This document shows, piece after piece, positions 25,665-32,819 of a stretch of DNA of 39,990 nucleotides. The stretch is from positions 1 through 39,990 of the forward strand of contig DATHBT010000370.1 in the NCBI GenBank assembly GCA_035295985.1, given 5' to 3'. Position 1 is the first letter of the stretch. Every line of letters begins with the position of its first letter. Origin of the DNA: JAIVGV01 sp035295985. GTDB lineage: Bacteria > Acidobacteriota > Blastocatellia > Pyrinomonadales > Pyrinomonadaceae. Made by a program: the position numbers and the translations under genes. The notes beneath the pieces are model-generated. The model was not told the origin of the DNA. It saw only the letters and a list, made by a program, of their open reading frames with translations, and searched no databases.

Positions 25665-26984
25665 CTACTCCGTCCCGGCGACCTTTTCCTCGGCGCGGCG
25701 CAGGCTGAGGCGGTTGATGCGGCGCTCGTCGGACTCTAAGACTTCAACGTCGAGGCCGCGGAAGGTGAGCCGCTCGCCGGGGCGCGGGACGTGACCCAGC
25801 TCGTTGATGACGAGGCCGGCGATGGTCGTGAAGTCGTCGTCCTCGATCTCCATGCGGAAGAGCTGTTCGATCTTGCCGACCTCGGTCGAGCCTAAGACCT
25901 CGTAGTGGCCCTCGCCCGACTCGATGATCTGCACGATCTCCTCGGCCGCCGTGTCCTCGTCCTCGATCTCGCCGACGATCTCTTCGAGGATGTCCTCGAC
26001 CGTCACCAGCCCGGCCACGCCGCCGTACTCGTCGATCACCATCGCGAGCTGCACGTGCGACTTCTGCATCTCCTCCAGGAGATCGGCGACGGGCTTCGTC
26101 TCCGGCACGAAATAAGCGGGCCGCAGGAGCGGCGTCACGGGATCGCCCTCGCGCCCCTCGGCCCAGCACTGTAAAAGATCGCGGACGTAGATGACGCCCT
26201 CGACGTTGTCGATCTGCTCGCGATAGACGGGTAGGCGGGAGTACTTCGACTCGACGACGCAGTCGCGCGCCTCGCGGACGGTCGCCGTGTGCGGGAGGGC
26301 GACGATGTCCGTGCGCGGCGTCATCACCTCGTTGACGAGCGTGTCGCCGAACTCGACGATGGAGTGGATCAGCTCGCCCTCCTCCTCCTCGATGATCCCT
26401 TCCTCCTCGCCCACGTCGATGAGCGCCTGGAGGTGGTCGCCGTTGTCGTCCTCCTCTTCCTCCGCGTGCCCTTCGGACTGCTGCTCGGCGCGGCGCGCGC
26501 GTGGCGGCGTGCTGTGCCACGTGAAGGCGACGAGCGTCAGCGGCCGGTAGAACGGGCGGAGGACGGGCAGCAGCCGACGGAGCGTCGCCTCGGGCCGGCG
26601 CGACGCGACGAGGCGCGGGACGACCTGCCGCGCCAGCGCCGTCAGTGCGAGCGCCGCGACCGCCGAGACGAGGAGCAGCCCGGCCTCGGAGGTCTCCTCC
26701 CAGCCGGGCCGCTCCTGAATCAGATCGAGCGTGACGAAGGCGACTAGAACTGACGAGCCGACGACGAGGGCGAGGATGGCGACCGTCAGCGTCTGACGGA
26801 AGCGCGTGCGGTTTTCGAGAATCTCGACGAGGAACGCGGCGGCGGGCGTGGCCGGCGCTTCCTCGGCGTCGCCCATCATCCGCCGTAACCCCACGTCGCT
26901 CAGCTCGCCGAACGCCGTCTCCACCAGCGACAGGAACGTCAGCAGTGCGAGCAGCACGAGGGCTATCGCTATCTCAAGTTGCAT
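25665..26984 (-). CDS. CNNM/CorC-type membrane protein with CBS pair (hemolysin C family)
   Basis: 439 residues. The N-terminal half has DUF21-like membrane helices (about 3-25, 66-86, 100-120), here rather short, and an acidic linker with EEEEDDNGDH. A CBS pair (about 215-335) contains the family motifs EVMTPRTDIVALP and SRLPVYREQIDNVEGVIYVR, then HVQLAMVIDEYGGVAGLVT. A CorC_HlyC domain (about 350-430) closes it. Related proteins move Mg2+ or Co2+. In many genomes a family member follows phoH and ybeY, as here, so the order phoH-ybeY-corC-like is conserved. The membrane domain is less typical than the cytosolic part. Confidence 0.9.
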   Translation of the reverse strand: MQLEIAIALVLLALLTFLSLVETAFGELSDVGLRRMMGDAEEAPATPAAAFLVEILENRTRFRQTLTVAILALVVGSSVLVAFVTLDLIQERPGWEETSEAGLLLVSAVAALALTALARQVVPRLVASRRPEATLRRLLPVLRPFYRPLTLVAFTWHSTPPRARRAEQQSEGHAEEEEDDNGDHLQALIDVGEEEGIIEEEEGELIHSIVEFGDTLVNEVMTPRTDIVALPHTATVREARDCVVESKYSRLPVYREQIDNVEGVIYVRDLLQCWAEGREGDPVTPLLRPAYFVPETKPVADLLEEMQKSHVQLAMVIDEYGGVAGLVTVEDILEEIVGEIEDEDTAAEEIVQIIESGEGHYEVLGSTEVGKIEQLFRMEIEDDDFTTIAGLVINELGHVPRPGERLTFRGLDVEVLESDERRINRLSLRRAEEKVAGTE

Positions 26985-26993
26985 AAAGAAGCT

Positions 26994-27090
26994 GTTAGCT
27001 ATTAGCCGCTAGCTGTTAGCTAAAGCGGTTGCTTCGGCCGTCAGTTGATAGCTCATAACTGCCTGGTCTTGCCAACAGCTAATCGCTAAC
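26994..27090. repeat. Heptamer-based inverted repeat E
   Basis: Four in-phase 7-mers of the GTTAGCT/ATTAGCC type occupy 26994-27021. Complementary 7-mers (AGCTAAT, CGCTAAC and a variant) lie at 27070-27090, 10 bp from the ybeY stop. Pairing is imperfect. The 7-mer is close to the one in the loop of repeat D. Confidence 0.82.
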
Positions 27091-27100
27091 GGCTCTTGAA

Positions 27101-27526
27101 TCAAATCCCCAGCCGGCGGCGCAGGCGGAGTTCGAGCCGGTTCATCTCGCCCGCATCGGTCTCGTGGTCGTAGCCGCACAGGTGCAGCAGGCCGTGGAGG
27201 ATTAACTGCTCGACCTCGTTCTCGAACGACAGCCCGTGCTCGCGGGCCTGCCGCGCCGCCTGCTCGACCGAGATGACCACGTCTCCCAGCGTCGCACCCG
27301 CCTCTCTCTCAAACTCGTCCTGCTCGGCCGGGAACGACAGCACGTCGGTCGTCCCGCGCTTCCCGCGCCAGCGACGATTCAACTCCCGCATCGCCCGATC
27401 CGAGACGAAAGCCACGGTCGCCCCCGCCCCTTTGTTCGGCACGACCTTCAAGGCCCTCTCCGCGAAGGCCCGCCAGTGCCCCTCGTCCACGGCCACACGC
27501 CGCTGCCGGTTCACAACTTCGATCAT
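27101..27526 (-). CDS. ybeY: Endoribonuclease YbeY
   Basis: 141 residues from ATG 27526; the frame is open 20 codons further up but runs into repeat F. The metal motif HGLLHLCGYDH gives His111, His115 and His121, and RGKRGTTDVLSFP is the conserved preceding segment. YbeY is a zinc-dependent single-strand RNase needed for 16S rRNA maturation and ribosome quality control. phoH lies directly upstream, as in most bacteria, and the CorC-like gene downstream. Confidence 0.96.
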   Translation of the reverse strand: MIEVVNRQRRVAVDEGHWRAFAERALKVVPNKGAGATVAFVSDRAMRELNRRWRGKRGTTDVLSFPAEQDEFEREAGATLGDVVISVEQAARQAREHGLSFENEVEQLILHGLLHLCGYDHETDAGEMNRLELRLRRRLGI

Positions 27527-27534
27527 AAAGAACC

Positions 27535-27600
27535 GTAAACCGTGACGGGTGACGGGCAAAACCGTCTCCCGCCTGTCACCTGTCACGGTTTACTTGTCAC
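27535..27600. repeat. Heptamer-based inverted repeat F
   Basis: Arms 27535-27557 and 27571-27593 pair over 23 bp with two mismatches. They contain GTGACGG twice on the left and CTGTCAC twice on the right, continuing in 7-nt steps to 27600. The array lies seven bases from the phoH stop and nine bases before the ybeY start. Confidence 0.88.
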
Positions 27601-27606
27601 GGCTTC

Positions 27607-28560
27607 TCACATCGCGTTCTTGCTCGTGTGCTCCTCGTAGGCGCGGATGATCATCTGGACGAGGCGGTGGCGCACCACGTCGCGGTCGGTGAAATAGACG
27701 AACTCTATCCCTTCGACCTTCGAGAGCACGCGCTCGGCCTCGACCAGCCCGCTGCGCTTGCCCGTGGGCAGATCGATCTGCGTCACGTCGCCCGTGATGA
27801 CGGCCTTCGAGCCGAAGCCGATGCGCGTCAGCGCCATCTTCATCTGCTCGCCCGTCGTGTTCTGCGCCTCGTCCAGGATGATGAAGGCGTCCTGCAACGT
27901 ACGCCCCCGCATGAAGGCCAGCGGCGCGACTTCGATGATGCGCTTCTCCAAAAGTTTCGTCACGCGCTCCGGATCCATCAGGTCGAAGAGCGCGTCGTAG
28001 AGCGGGCGCAGGTACGGATCGACCTTCTCCTGCAAGTCGCCGGGCAGGAAGCCGAGCCGCTCGCCCGCCTCGACCGCCGGGCGCGCGAGCACGATGCGGC
28101 TCACCTGCTTCTGGATGAGGGCCTGCACGGCCATCGCCACGGCGAGGTACGTTTTTCCAGTGCCCGCGACGCCTATTCCGAACACGACATCGTTGTTTTG
28201 GATGGCCTCGATGTAGCGGCGCTGGTTCGCCGACTTGGGGGCGACCTGTTTTTTGCCGGAGGGGTTGAAGCGGGCCTTCGTGAAATAGTCACGCAGGGTG
28301 TAGGCGCGATCCTCTGCGATCTGCGCGAAGGCCTCGCGCAGCTCCTTGTCGGTGAAGCTCTTGCCCTCGGCGAAGAGGGCGGCGAAGTCTTCGAGGATGC
28401 GCTCGACCGTCGCCACGTCCTTCGGGTCGCCGTCCACCGAGAGGTCTTGCCCGCGGGCGTTGACGCGCACGTCGAGGAGGGATTCGAGGTGTTTGATGTT
28501 CTGGTCGTGGACGCCGAAGAGCGTCTCGATGCCTCTGGGCGGTAGTTCTATTTTCTTCAA
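27607..28560 (-). CDS. phoH: PhoH-like ATPase
   Basis: 317 residues, starting at TTG 28560, with AAGGAGA twelve bases upstream. The N-terminal KH-like region (about 1-90) precedes the PhoH ATPase domain. Walker A is GVAGTGKT with Lys136, Walker B is DAFIILDEAQN, and VLARPAVEAGERLGFLPGD and TRIGFGSKAVITGD are family signatures. PhoH-like proteins are NTPases linked to RNA metabolism, and their pairing with ybeY is widely conserved. The gene is divergent from rpsT. The TTG start may limit its translation. Confidence 0.95.
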   Translation of the reverse strand: MKKIELPPRGIETLFGVHDQNIKHLESLLDVRVNARGQDLSVDGDPKDVATVERILEDFAALFAEGKSFTDKELREAFAQIAEDRAYTLRDYFTKARFNPSGKKQVAPKSANQRRYIEAIQNNDVVFGIGVAGTGKTYLAVAMAVQALIQKQVSRIVLARPAVEAGERLGFLPGDLQEKVDPYLRPLYDALFDLMDPERVTKLLEKRIIEVAPLAFMRGRTLQDAFIILDEAQNTTGEQMKMALTRIGFGSKAVITGDVTQIDLPTGKRSGLVEAERVLSKVEGIEFVYFTDRDVVRHRLVQMIIRAYEEHTSKNAM

Positions 28561-28709
28561 AAGGGCGAAGCGTCTCCTTGTGGTGCTATGCGCGGGCGGG
28601 CGGGAGCGGTGGGTTGGCCTCTGTAGTCATCGGCGGGGAAAACGCTACTACAGCGCATTTCTCGTGTCAACGCGCATTTCCCCGCCCCGCCCCTGCCCGG
28701 CCCACCGCC

Positions 28710-28738
28710 TTGACACGCGCGCGGCGCGTACCTATACT
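28710..28738 (+). promoter_or_regulatory. Sigma-70 promoter of rpsT
   Basis: TTGACA (28710-28715) and TATACT (28733-28738) are separated by exactly 17 bp, near consensus, about 90 bp before the rpsT start. This would leave a leader of about 85 nt. Confidence 0.8.
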
Positions 28739-28831
28739 CTGCCCTTTGCGCGAGGGGCGCGGCTTAAGACAGTAAGCCCCGGCGCGAATCTTTGGCGGAG
28801 TCACGGACAGTTTTTCACGGAGTTTTTGCAG

Positions 28832-29101
28832 ATGCCGAATCACAAATCAGCCGAGAAGCGGCAGCGACAGAACGAGAAGCGCCGCGAGATCAACCGCAGC
28901 AACCGCAGCCGCCTCCGCACGGAGATCAAGCGCCTGCGTGCCGCGCTCGCGAGCGGCGACAAGGATGCCGTGCAGGAGGTTTACGTTGCGACCGTCTCGG
29001 CCATCGACAAGTCGGTAAACAAGGGCGTGCTGCACCGTAACGCGGCGGCGCGCTACAAGTCGCGGCTGACGGCGCGCGTCAACGGGCTGGGCGCGAAGTA
29101 G
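28832..29101 (+). CDS. rpsT: Ribosomal protein bS20
   Basis: 89 residues; GGAG lies nine bases before the ATG. The sequence begins MPNHKSAEKRQRQNEKRRE and is Lys/Arg-rich and helical throughout, with the family ending (NAAARYKSRLTARVNGL). bS20 binds 16S rRNA at the base of the 30S body. A near-consensus promoter lies upstream and a strong terminator follows, so it is a single-gene unit. The frame stays open far upstream into the phoH gene, but the family N-terminus fixes the start. Confidence 0.97.
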   Translation: MPNHKSAEKRQRQNEKRREINRSNRSRLRTEIKRLRAALASGDKDAVQEVYVATVSAIDKSVNKGVLHRNAAARYKSRLTARVNGLGAK

Positions 29102-29123
29102 CGGACAGAAACAACATTTTTCG

Positions 29124-29169
29124 AGCGTCGGGGCGGGCCGAAAGAGTTTCGGTTCGCCCCGACGCTTTT
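29124..29169 (+). terminator. Intrinsic terminator of rpsT
   Basis: A 20-bp stem (29124-29143 with 29147-29166), including two G-U pairs, closes a GAG loop and is followed by a T-run. It lies 22 bp after the rpsT stop. Confidence 0.9.
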
Positions 29170-29209
29170 TGCTTCGCGGGCCCTGTTCCGGCCCGCGCGG
29201 TGAGACGTG

Positions 29210-29638
29210 ATGAGCGACGAAACGACTGGAGTGAGCGGCCACGTCGGCGACGAGATCGAGCGGCTGGCCGAAGAGTTCGAGGAATGCACCGTTACGAAGT
29301 TCGGGCACGCGGAGCACCTGACAATCGCGCTCTGGCACCTGTCGCGGCTGCCCGAGGCCGAGGCGCGCGAGCGCGTGAGCGCCGGCCTGCGCAGGCTCTC
29401 CGCACTCGATAACGACGGGCGTTATAACGAGACACTAACCCTCTTCTGGCTCAGGGCCGTGACCGCCTTTCTGAGAGACACGGACTCAGACCTGCCGCTG
29501 CCCGTTCTGCGCGCACGACTCGCCGCCCGTTACGCAGACCCGCGCCTCGTCTTCAACTACTACAGCCCTCAACTTCTCAACTCGCAGGAGGCGAAAACGG
29601 CGTGGGTCGAGCCGGACTTGAGGCGGCTGGATTTTTGA
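29210..29638 (+). CDS. Small conserved hypothetical protein with a GHAEHL motif
   Basis: 142 residues from ATG 29210 (GTG one codon earlier is possible). The pattern FGHAEHLTIALWHL, ERVSAGLRRL, GRYNETLTLFWLRAV and WVEPDLRRLDF matches an uncharacterised helical family widespread in bacteria. Members typically show a phenylalanine-x-His-x-x-His-Leu start, a central E-T-[IL]-T-x-x-W and a proline-rich end. The two His residues and the Glu could bind metal, but this is untested. It lies between the rpsT terminator and the convergent holA gene, with no visible partner. Confidence 0.8.
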   Translation: MSDETTGVSGHVGDEIERLAEEFEECTVTKFGHAEHLTIALWHLSRLPEAEARERVSAGLRRLSALDNDGRYNETLTLFWLRAVTAFLRDTDSDLPLPVLRARLAARYADPRLVFNYYSPQLLNSQEAKTAWVEPDLRRLDF

Positions 29639-29655
29639 AATTCGCTGACTGTTAA

Positions 29656-30672
29656 TCAGGACGAGAGTTCACAGACGAGCAGTTCGAGTTGGAGGCGGGA
29701 GCCGCGGTCGCCGCCTCCGCCGAGTGAGGTCTTGATGGCGAGGTCGGCGGCGGCGATGCGCCGGATGCGGCGCGCGAGTTGGTCAGAGTCGGCGCGGCGC
29801 GCGGTGGCGAGGAAGTCCTCACGCTTGCTGAACGGCATGTTGACGAGGCGGAACACCTCCTCCTTCGGCCGGCCCTGCGCCATCAGCTCCTTGACGAGGG
29901 CGAGGCGGCGGAAGTTCGAGGCGATGAGGCCGATGAGCATCAGCGGCTCCGCGCCGTCGTCGAGCAGTTTGCGCAGCAGCGAGAGCGCGCCGCGGCGGTC
30001 GCGCGCGACGAGCCGGTCCGTCAATTCAAAATTCGAGTGCTCGCGCGAGCGGCCCACGAGCGCGCCGACCAGCTCCATCGTGACGCGCCCCTCAGGCAGC
30101 GCGGCCGTCGCGAGCTTTTCCAGCTCGTTCTTGAGCTGCCGCGCGCCCGTGCCGACGAGGCCGACGATGTACGAGATCACGCGCTCGTCCGCGTCGGCCT
30201 TCAGCTTCCTGAGCTGATCGCGCGCCCACTGCCGCGCCTCGGCGTCAGTCATCGCGGCGAACTCGACCGAGACGCACGAGTCGATGAGAGTCTTCGAGAG
30301 CTTGCGGCGCTTGTCCAGATCGTCGGCGACGAAGATCACGACGGCCGACTCGGCGGGCCGCGCGAGGTAACGCATCAGCGCGCCCTCGTCGGCCTCGCGC
30401 AGCTTCGCGAAGTCCGACACGCGCACCACGCGCCGCCCGCCCATCATCGGCAACTGCTCGGCCGCCGCGATGGCCTGCTGCACGTCGCCCGCCGCCAGGC
30501 TGAACGCCGCCTCGTTGAACTCGCGCAGCGGCGCGTCTTTGAGCGCCACGTCGGCGATCCCGCGCGCCGCCGTCTCGCGCAGAAAGTCCTCCGGCCCGTG
30601 GAGCAGGTAGAGCGGCGCGAGCCGCCCCTGCTTCAAGTCCTGCTCCAGCTTCTGCCGCGTCGTCGCGCTCAT
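29656..30672 (-). CDS. holA: DNA polymerase III delta subunit
   Basis: 338 residues, typical length. The N-terminal signature LAPLYLLHGPEDFLRE is the delta-subunit P-loop-like segment without a functional Walker A, and the middle (LIGLIASNFRRLALVKEL) and helical C-terminus fit the HolA fold. The subunit opens the beta clamp during loading. The start overlaps the lptE stop by four bases (ATGA), matching the widely conserved lptE-holA gene pair. Confidence 0.92.
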   Translation of the reverse strand: MSATTRQKLEQDLKQGRLAPLYLLHGPEDFLRETAARGIADVALKDAPLREFNEAAFSLAAGDVQQAIAAAEQLPMMGGRRVVRVSDFAKLREADEGALMRYLARPAESAVVIFVADDLDKRRKLSKTLIDSCVSVEFAAMTDAEARQWARDQLRKLKADADERVISYIVGLVGTGARQLKNELEKLATAALPEGRVTMELVGALVGRSREHSNFELTDRLVARDRRGALSLLRKLLDDGAEPLMLIGLIASNFRRLALVKELMAQGRPKEEVFRLVNMPFSKREDFLATARRADSDQLARRIRRIAAADLAIKTSLGGGGDRGSRLQLELLVCELSS

Positions 30673-31223
30673 TCCTTCTCGTTCACGCCGAAGCCGTTGA
30701 CGAGCGTTGAGACCAAATCCTCGGCGAATTTTCTGGCGATGCGCATCACGGCCGGGTCCTCCTCGTTGAAGAAGGTGCGCGGGTCGTTGGCGAATTCGAA
30801 CTCGCCCTTATAGACGTAGTTCTGGTTGTCGTAGAGGACGCGGTTGTTGGCCTGATCCCTGAGCGTCACCGCGCCGACGACCGTCACCTCGAAGATGCGC
30901 GCGCGCCCGCGGTCGTCGAGGAGCACGCCGCCGAAATAGAACTCCTTGATCAGGCCGTCAACGACCACGTCCGCGCCCTCGCGACGGCTCTGGACGCGCA
31001 AGCCCCTGCCCCGGCGGATCAGCTCCTGCGCGACCGCGTCCGTGAAGCGCGACTCGATCTTGTAGCGCAGCGCCTGATTCTGGAAGGGCGGCACGGCAAC
31101 GGTCTGGACGTGGCCCGGCAGCCCCGACTTCTTCACCGGCTTGTAGCACTCGCGGAAGCCCGACGCCGCGAGCACGACGGCGGCGAGCGCAACGATTCGC
31201 GCGACTTTCCCGACCGACTTCAT
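30669..31223 (-). CDS. lptE: LptE-like LPS-assembly protein
   Basis: 184 residues from ATG 31223, with GGGGGA about ten bases upstream; a TTG one codon earlier is possible. After a hydrophobic signal segment the protein reads HVQTVAVPPFQNQALRYKIE, then TDAVAQELIRRG and LYDNQNYVYKGEFEF, as expected for LptE/RlpB-type proteins that plug the LptD barrel. The first Cys after the signal (Cys26, in SGFREC) lacks a canonical lipobox, so lipidation is doubtful. Position directly before holA supports the call. Confidence 0.8.
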   Translation of the reverse strand: MKSVGKVARIVALAAVVLAASGFRECYKPVKKSGLPGHVQTVAVPPFQNQALRYKIESRFTDAVAQELIRRGRGLRVQSRREGADVVVDGLIKEFYFGGVLLDDRGRARIFEVTVVGAVTLRDQANNRVLYDNQNYVYKGEFEFANDPRTFFNEEDPAVMRIARKFAEDLVSTLVNGFGVNEKE

Positions 31224-31317
31224 CAACGAAATTCCCCCTCAACCCTTTCGCGTGCGGCGAAGGCGCACGATACGGCCTGCGCGCGGCCGGAGTCAAACCG
31301 GCGGCCCGTCGCTTCAT

Positions 31318-32184
31318 TTACCCGCCGCGCGCGGCGCGTTTGATCGCGTCGGCGACGAGCGCCGTGTCGACCGCGGCCCGAACGTCGTGGACGCGGACGA
31401 CGTGGGCCCCGCCGAGGATCGCGGCCGTCACCGTCGCCATCGTGCCGTGCAGCCGTTCGTGGAGCGGCGCGTCGCCCAGCAGCTTGCCGATGAAAGACTT
31501 CCGGGACGTGCCGACGAGCAGCGTAAGATCGGGAAACTCTGCGGCCAGTCGGCCGAGATGCGCGATCAGCTCGACGTTCTGCTCGGCCGACTTGCCGAAG
31601 CCGACGCCGGGATCGACGGCGACGGATGAGCGGCCAACGCCGCGGCGTTCGGCCATCGCGACCCCCGCGCGCAGCCCCGTCGTCACGTCGGCGAAAACGT
31701 CGGCGGCGAAGGGCTGCCGCTGCATCGTCGCGGGCGTGCCGCGCATGTGCATCAGGACGAGTCCCGCGCCCGCGCGGGCGCACTCGTCGGCCACGCGGAA
31801 GTCGAACCGGAGGGCCGAGATGTCGTTGACGATCTCGGCCCCGGCGTCCAGCGCGGCGCGCGCCACCTCCGACTTGGTCGTGTCAACCGAGACGGCCACG
31901 TCAGCCTCTTTCGCCAGCCGCGCGACGACCGGCACGACGCGCCGCAACTCCTCCTCCGCCCCGACCGACTCGCTCCCCGGCCGCGTCGATTCGCCGCCCA
32001 CGTCGATGATATCCGCTCCCTCCGCGATCATCTGCTCCGCCCGCGCGACGGCGCGGCCCGCGTCCAAAAACTGACCGCCGTCGCTGAAGCTGTCGGGCGT
32101 CACGTTCAGCACGCCCATCACGAGCGTGCGCGCGCCGACCGGCAGAGCGCGGCGCGCCAGTTTCCATGAGCGAACCTGTTCCAT
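31318..32184 (-). CDS. folP: Dihydropteroate synthase
   Basis: 288 residues from ATG 32184; the frame is open 36 codons upstream through the end of the mazF-like gene. Family motifs in order: VMGVLNVTPDSFSDGG, GADIIDVGGESTRPGS, VDTTKSEVARAAL, VNDISAL, LMHMRGTP, VDPGVGFGK and GTSRKSFIG. The enzyme joins p-aminobenzoate to 6-hydroxymethyl-dihydropterin diphosphate in folate synthesis and is the sulfonamide target. It begins 10 bp after the mazF-like stop, so it may share a transcript with the toxin-antitoxin pair. Confidence 0.95.
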   Translation of the reverse strand: MEQVRSWKLARRALPVGARTLVMGVLNVTPDSFSDGGQFLDAGRAVARAEQMIAEGADIIDVGGESTRPGSESVGAEEELRRVVPVVARLAKEADVAVSVDTTKSEVARAALDAGAEIVNDISALRFDFRVADECARAGAGLVLMHMRGTPATMQRQPFAADVFADVTTGLRAGVAMAERRGVGRSSVAVDPGVGFGKSAEQNVELIAHLGRLAAEFPDLTLLVGTSRKSFIGKLLGDAPLHERLHGTMATVTAAILGGAHVVRVHDVRAAVDTALVADAIKRAARGG

Positions 32185-32194
32185 GATAAGCGCG

Positions 32195-32536
32195 CTAGAC
32201 ACGCCCGGTGAGTTCGTCAAGCGCGGCCCAGATTTGTCGCAACGTCGCGTCCGCGATCTCTCCGAGGCGGCCGGCGACAAAGCGGCGGTCAACGGCGGTA
32301 AGTTGAAAGACGAGCGCCACCGAATGGCGGCGCAGGCCGTTCTGCGCGTCGGCCTCGATCAGCACTGTTCCGGGGAAGCGGAGCGCGTCCATCTGCGTGG
32401 TGAGGGGGATCAGGAGGACGGTGGGTAGTGTGGTGGCGCGGTCAACAGACTGGGCGATGATCGCCGGCCTGCGTCCCGCCTGCGCGTGGCCGCCGCGCGG
32501 CGCGAGTTCCACCCAATGCACGTCGCCGACGTTCAC
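32195..32536 (-). CDS. MazF/PemK-type toxin, endoribonuclease
   Basis: 113 residues. The N-terminus GDVHWVELAP and the following GHAQAGRRPAIIAQS, VLLIPLTTQ segments match the MazF/PemK barrel, including the Arg pair and the late Thr used for RNA cleavage. The start overlaps the stop of the AbrB-type antitoxin by four bases, the usual type II arrangement. The pair should form a toxin-antitoxin module that cuts mRNA when the antitoxin is lost. folP begins 10 bp downstream. Confidence 0.88.
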   Translation of the reverse strand: MNVGDVHWVELAPRGGHAQAGRRPAIIAQSVDRATTLPTVLLIPLTTQMDALRFPGTVLIEADAQNGLRRHSVALVFQLTAVDRRFVAGRLGEIADATLRQIWAALDELTGRV

Positions 32537-32772
32537 GTCTCCGCGTCCTCGTAAGCGAATGCCCCGAGGCTTTCAGCGCCGAGCGACTGCCACTCGTCGA
32601 GTTCCCGCGCCAGCTCCTCGCTCACCGGCTCGGAGGTGACGGGGACGAGCAGGATGCCGCCGCGCGTTTCTATGACGCGGATGGGAGTGTCAGGCGACAG
32701 GCCATACTGCTCGCGCAATTCTTCGGGGAGGCTGATCTTCCCTCCCTCCTCAACGAATAAGTTGCCGGACAT
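32533..32772 (-). CDS. AbrB/MazE-type antitoxin
   Basis: 79 residues from ATG 32772; the frame is open further up into the caspase gene, but this start gives the family N-terminus. A SpoVT-AbrB swapped-hairpin domain (VEEGGKISLPEELREQYGLS, then VIETRGGILLVPV) is followed by an acidic tail (about 50-79) that would thread along the toxin. As in other pairs, it probably also binds the promoter and represses the module. It lies 47 bp after the caspase-SUMF stop, in the same direction. Confidence 0.88.
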   Translation of the reverse strand: MSGNLFVEEGGKISLPEELREQYGLSPDTPIRVIETRGGILLVPVTSEPVSEELARELDEWQSLGAESLGAFAYEDAET

Positions 32773-32819
32773 GACGCCTTTATACCCCCGCGCTGGCGCG
32801 CCGGTCAAAATTGTAAAGG

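Noticed and set aside
27527..27586. Upstream extension of ybeY by 20 codons
   Set aside because: The extension lies in heptamer repeat F and has no family resemblance; the ATG at 27526 begins the known N-terminus.
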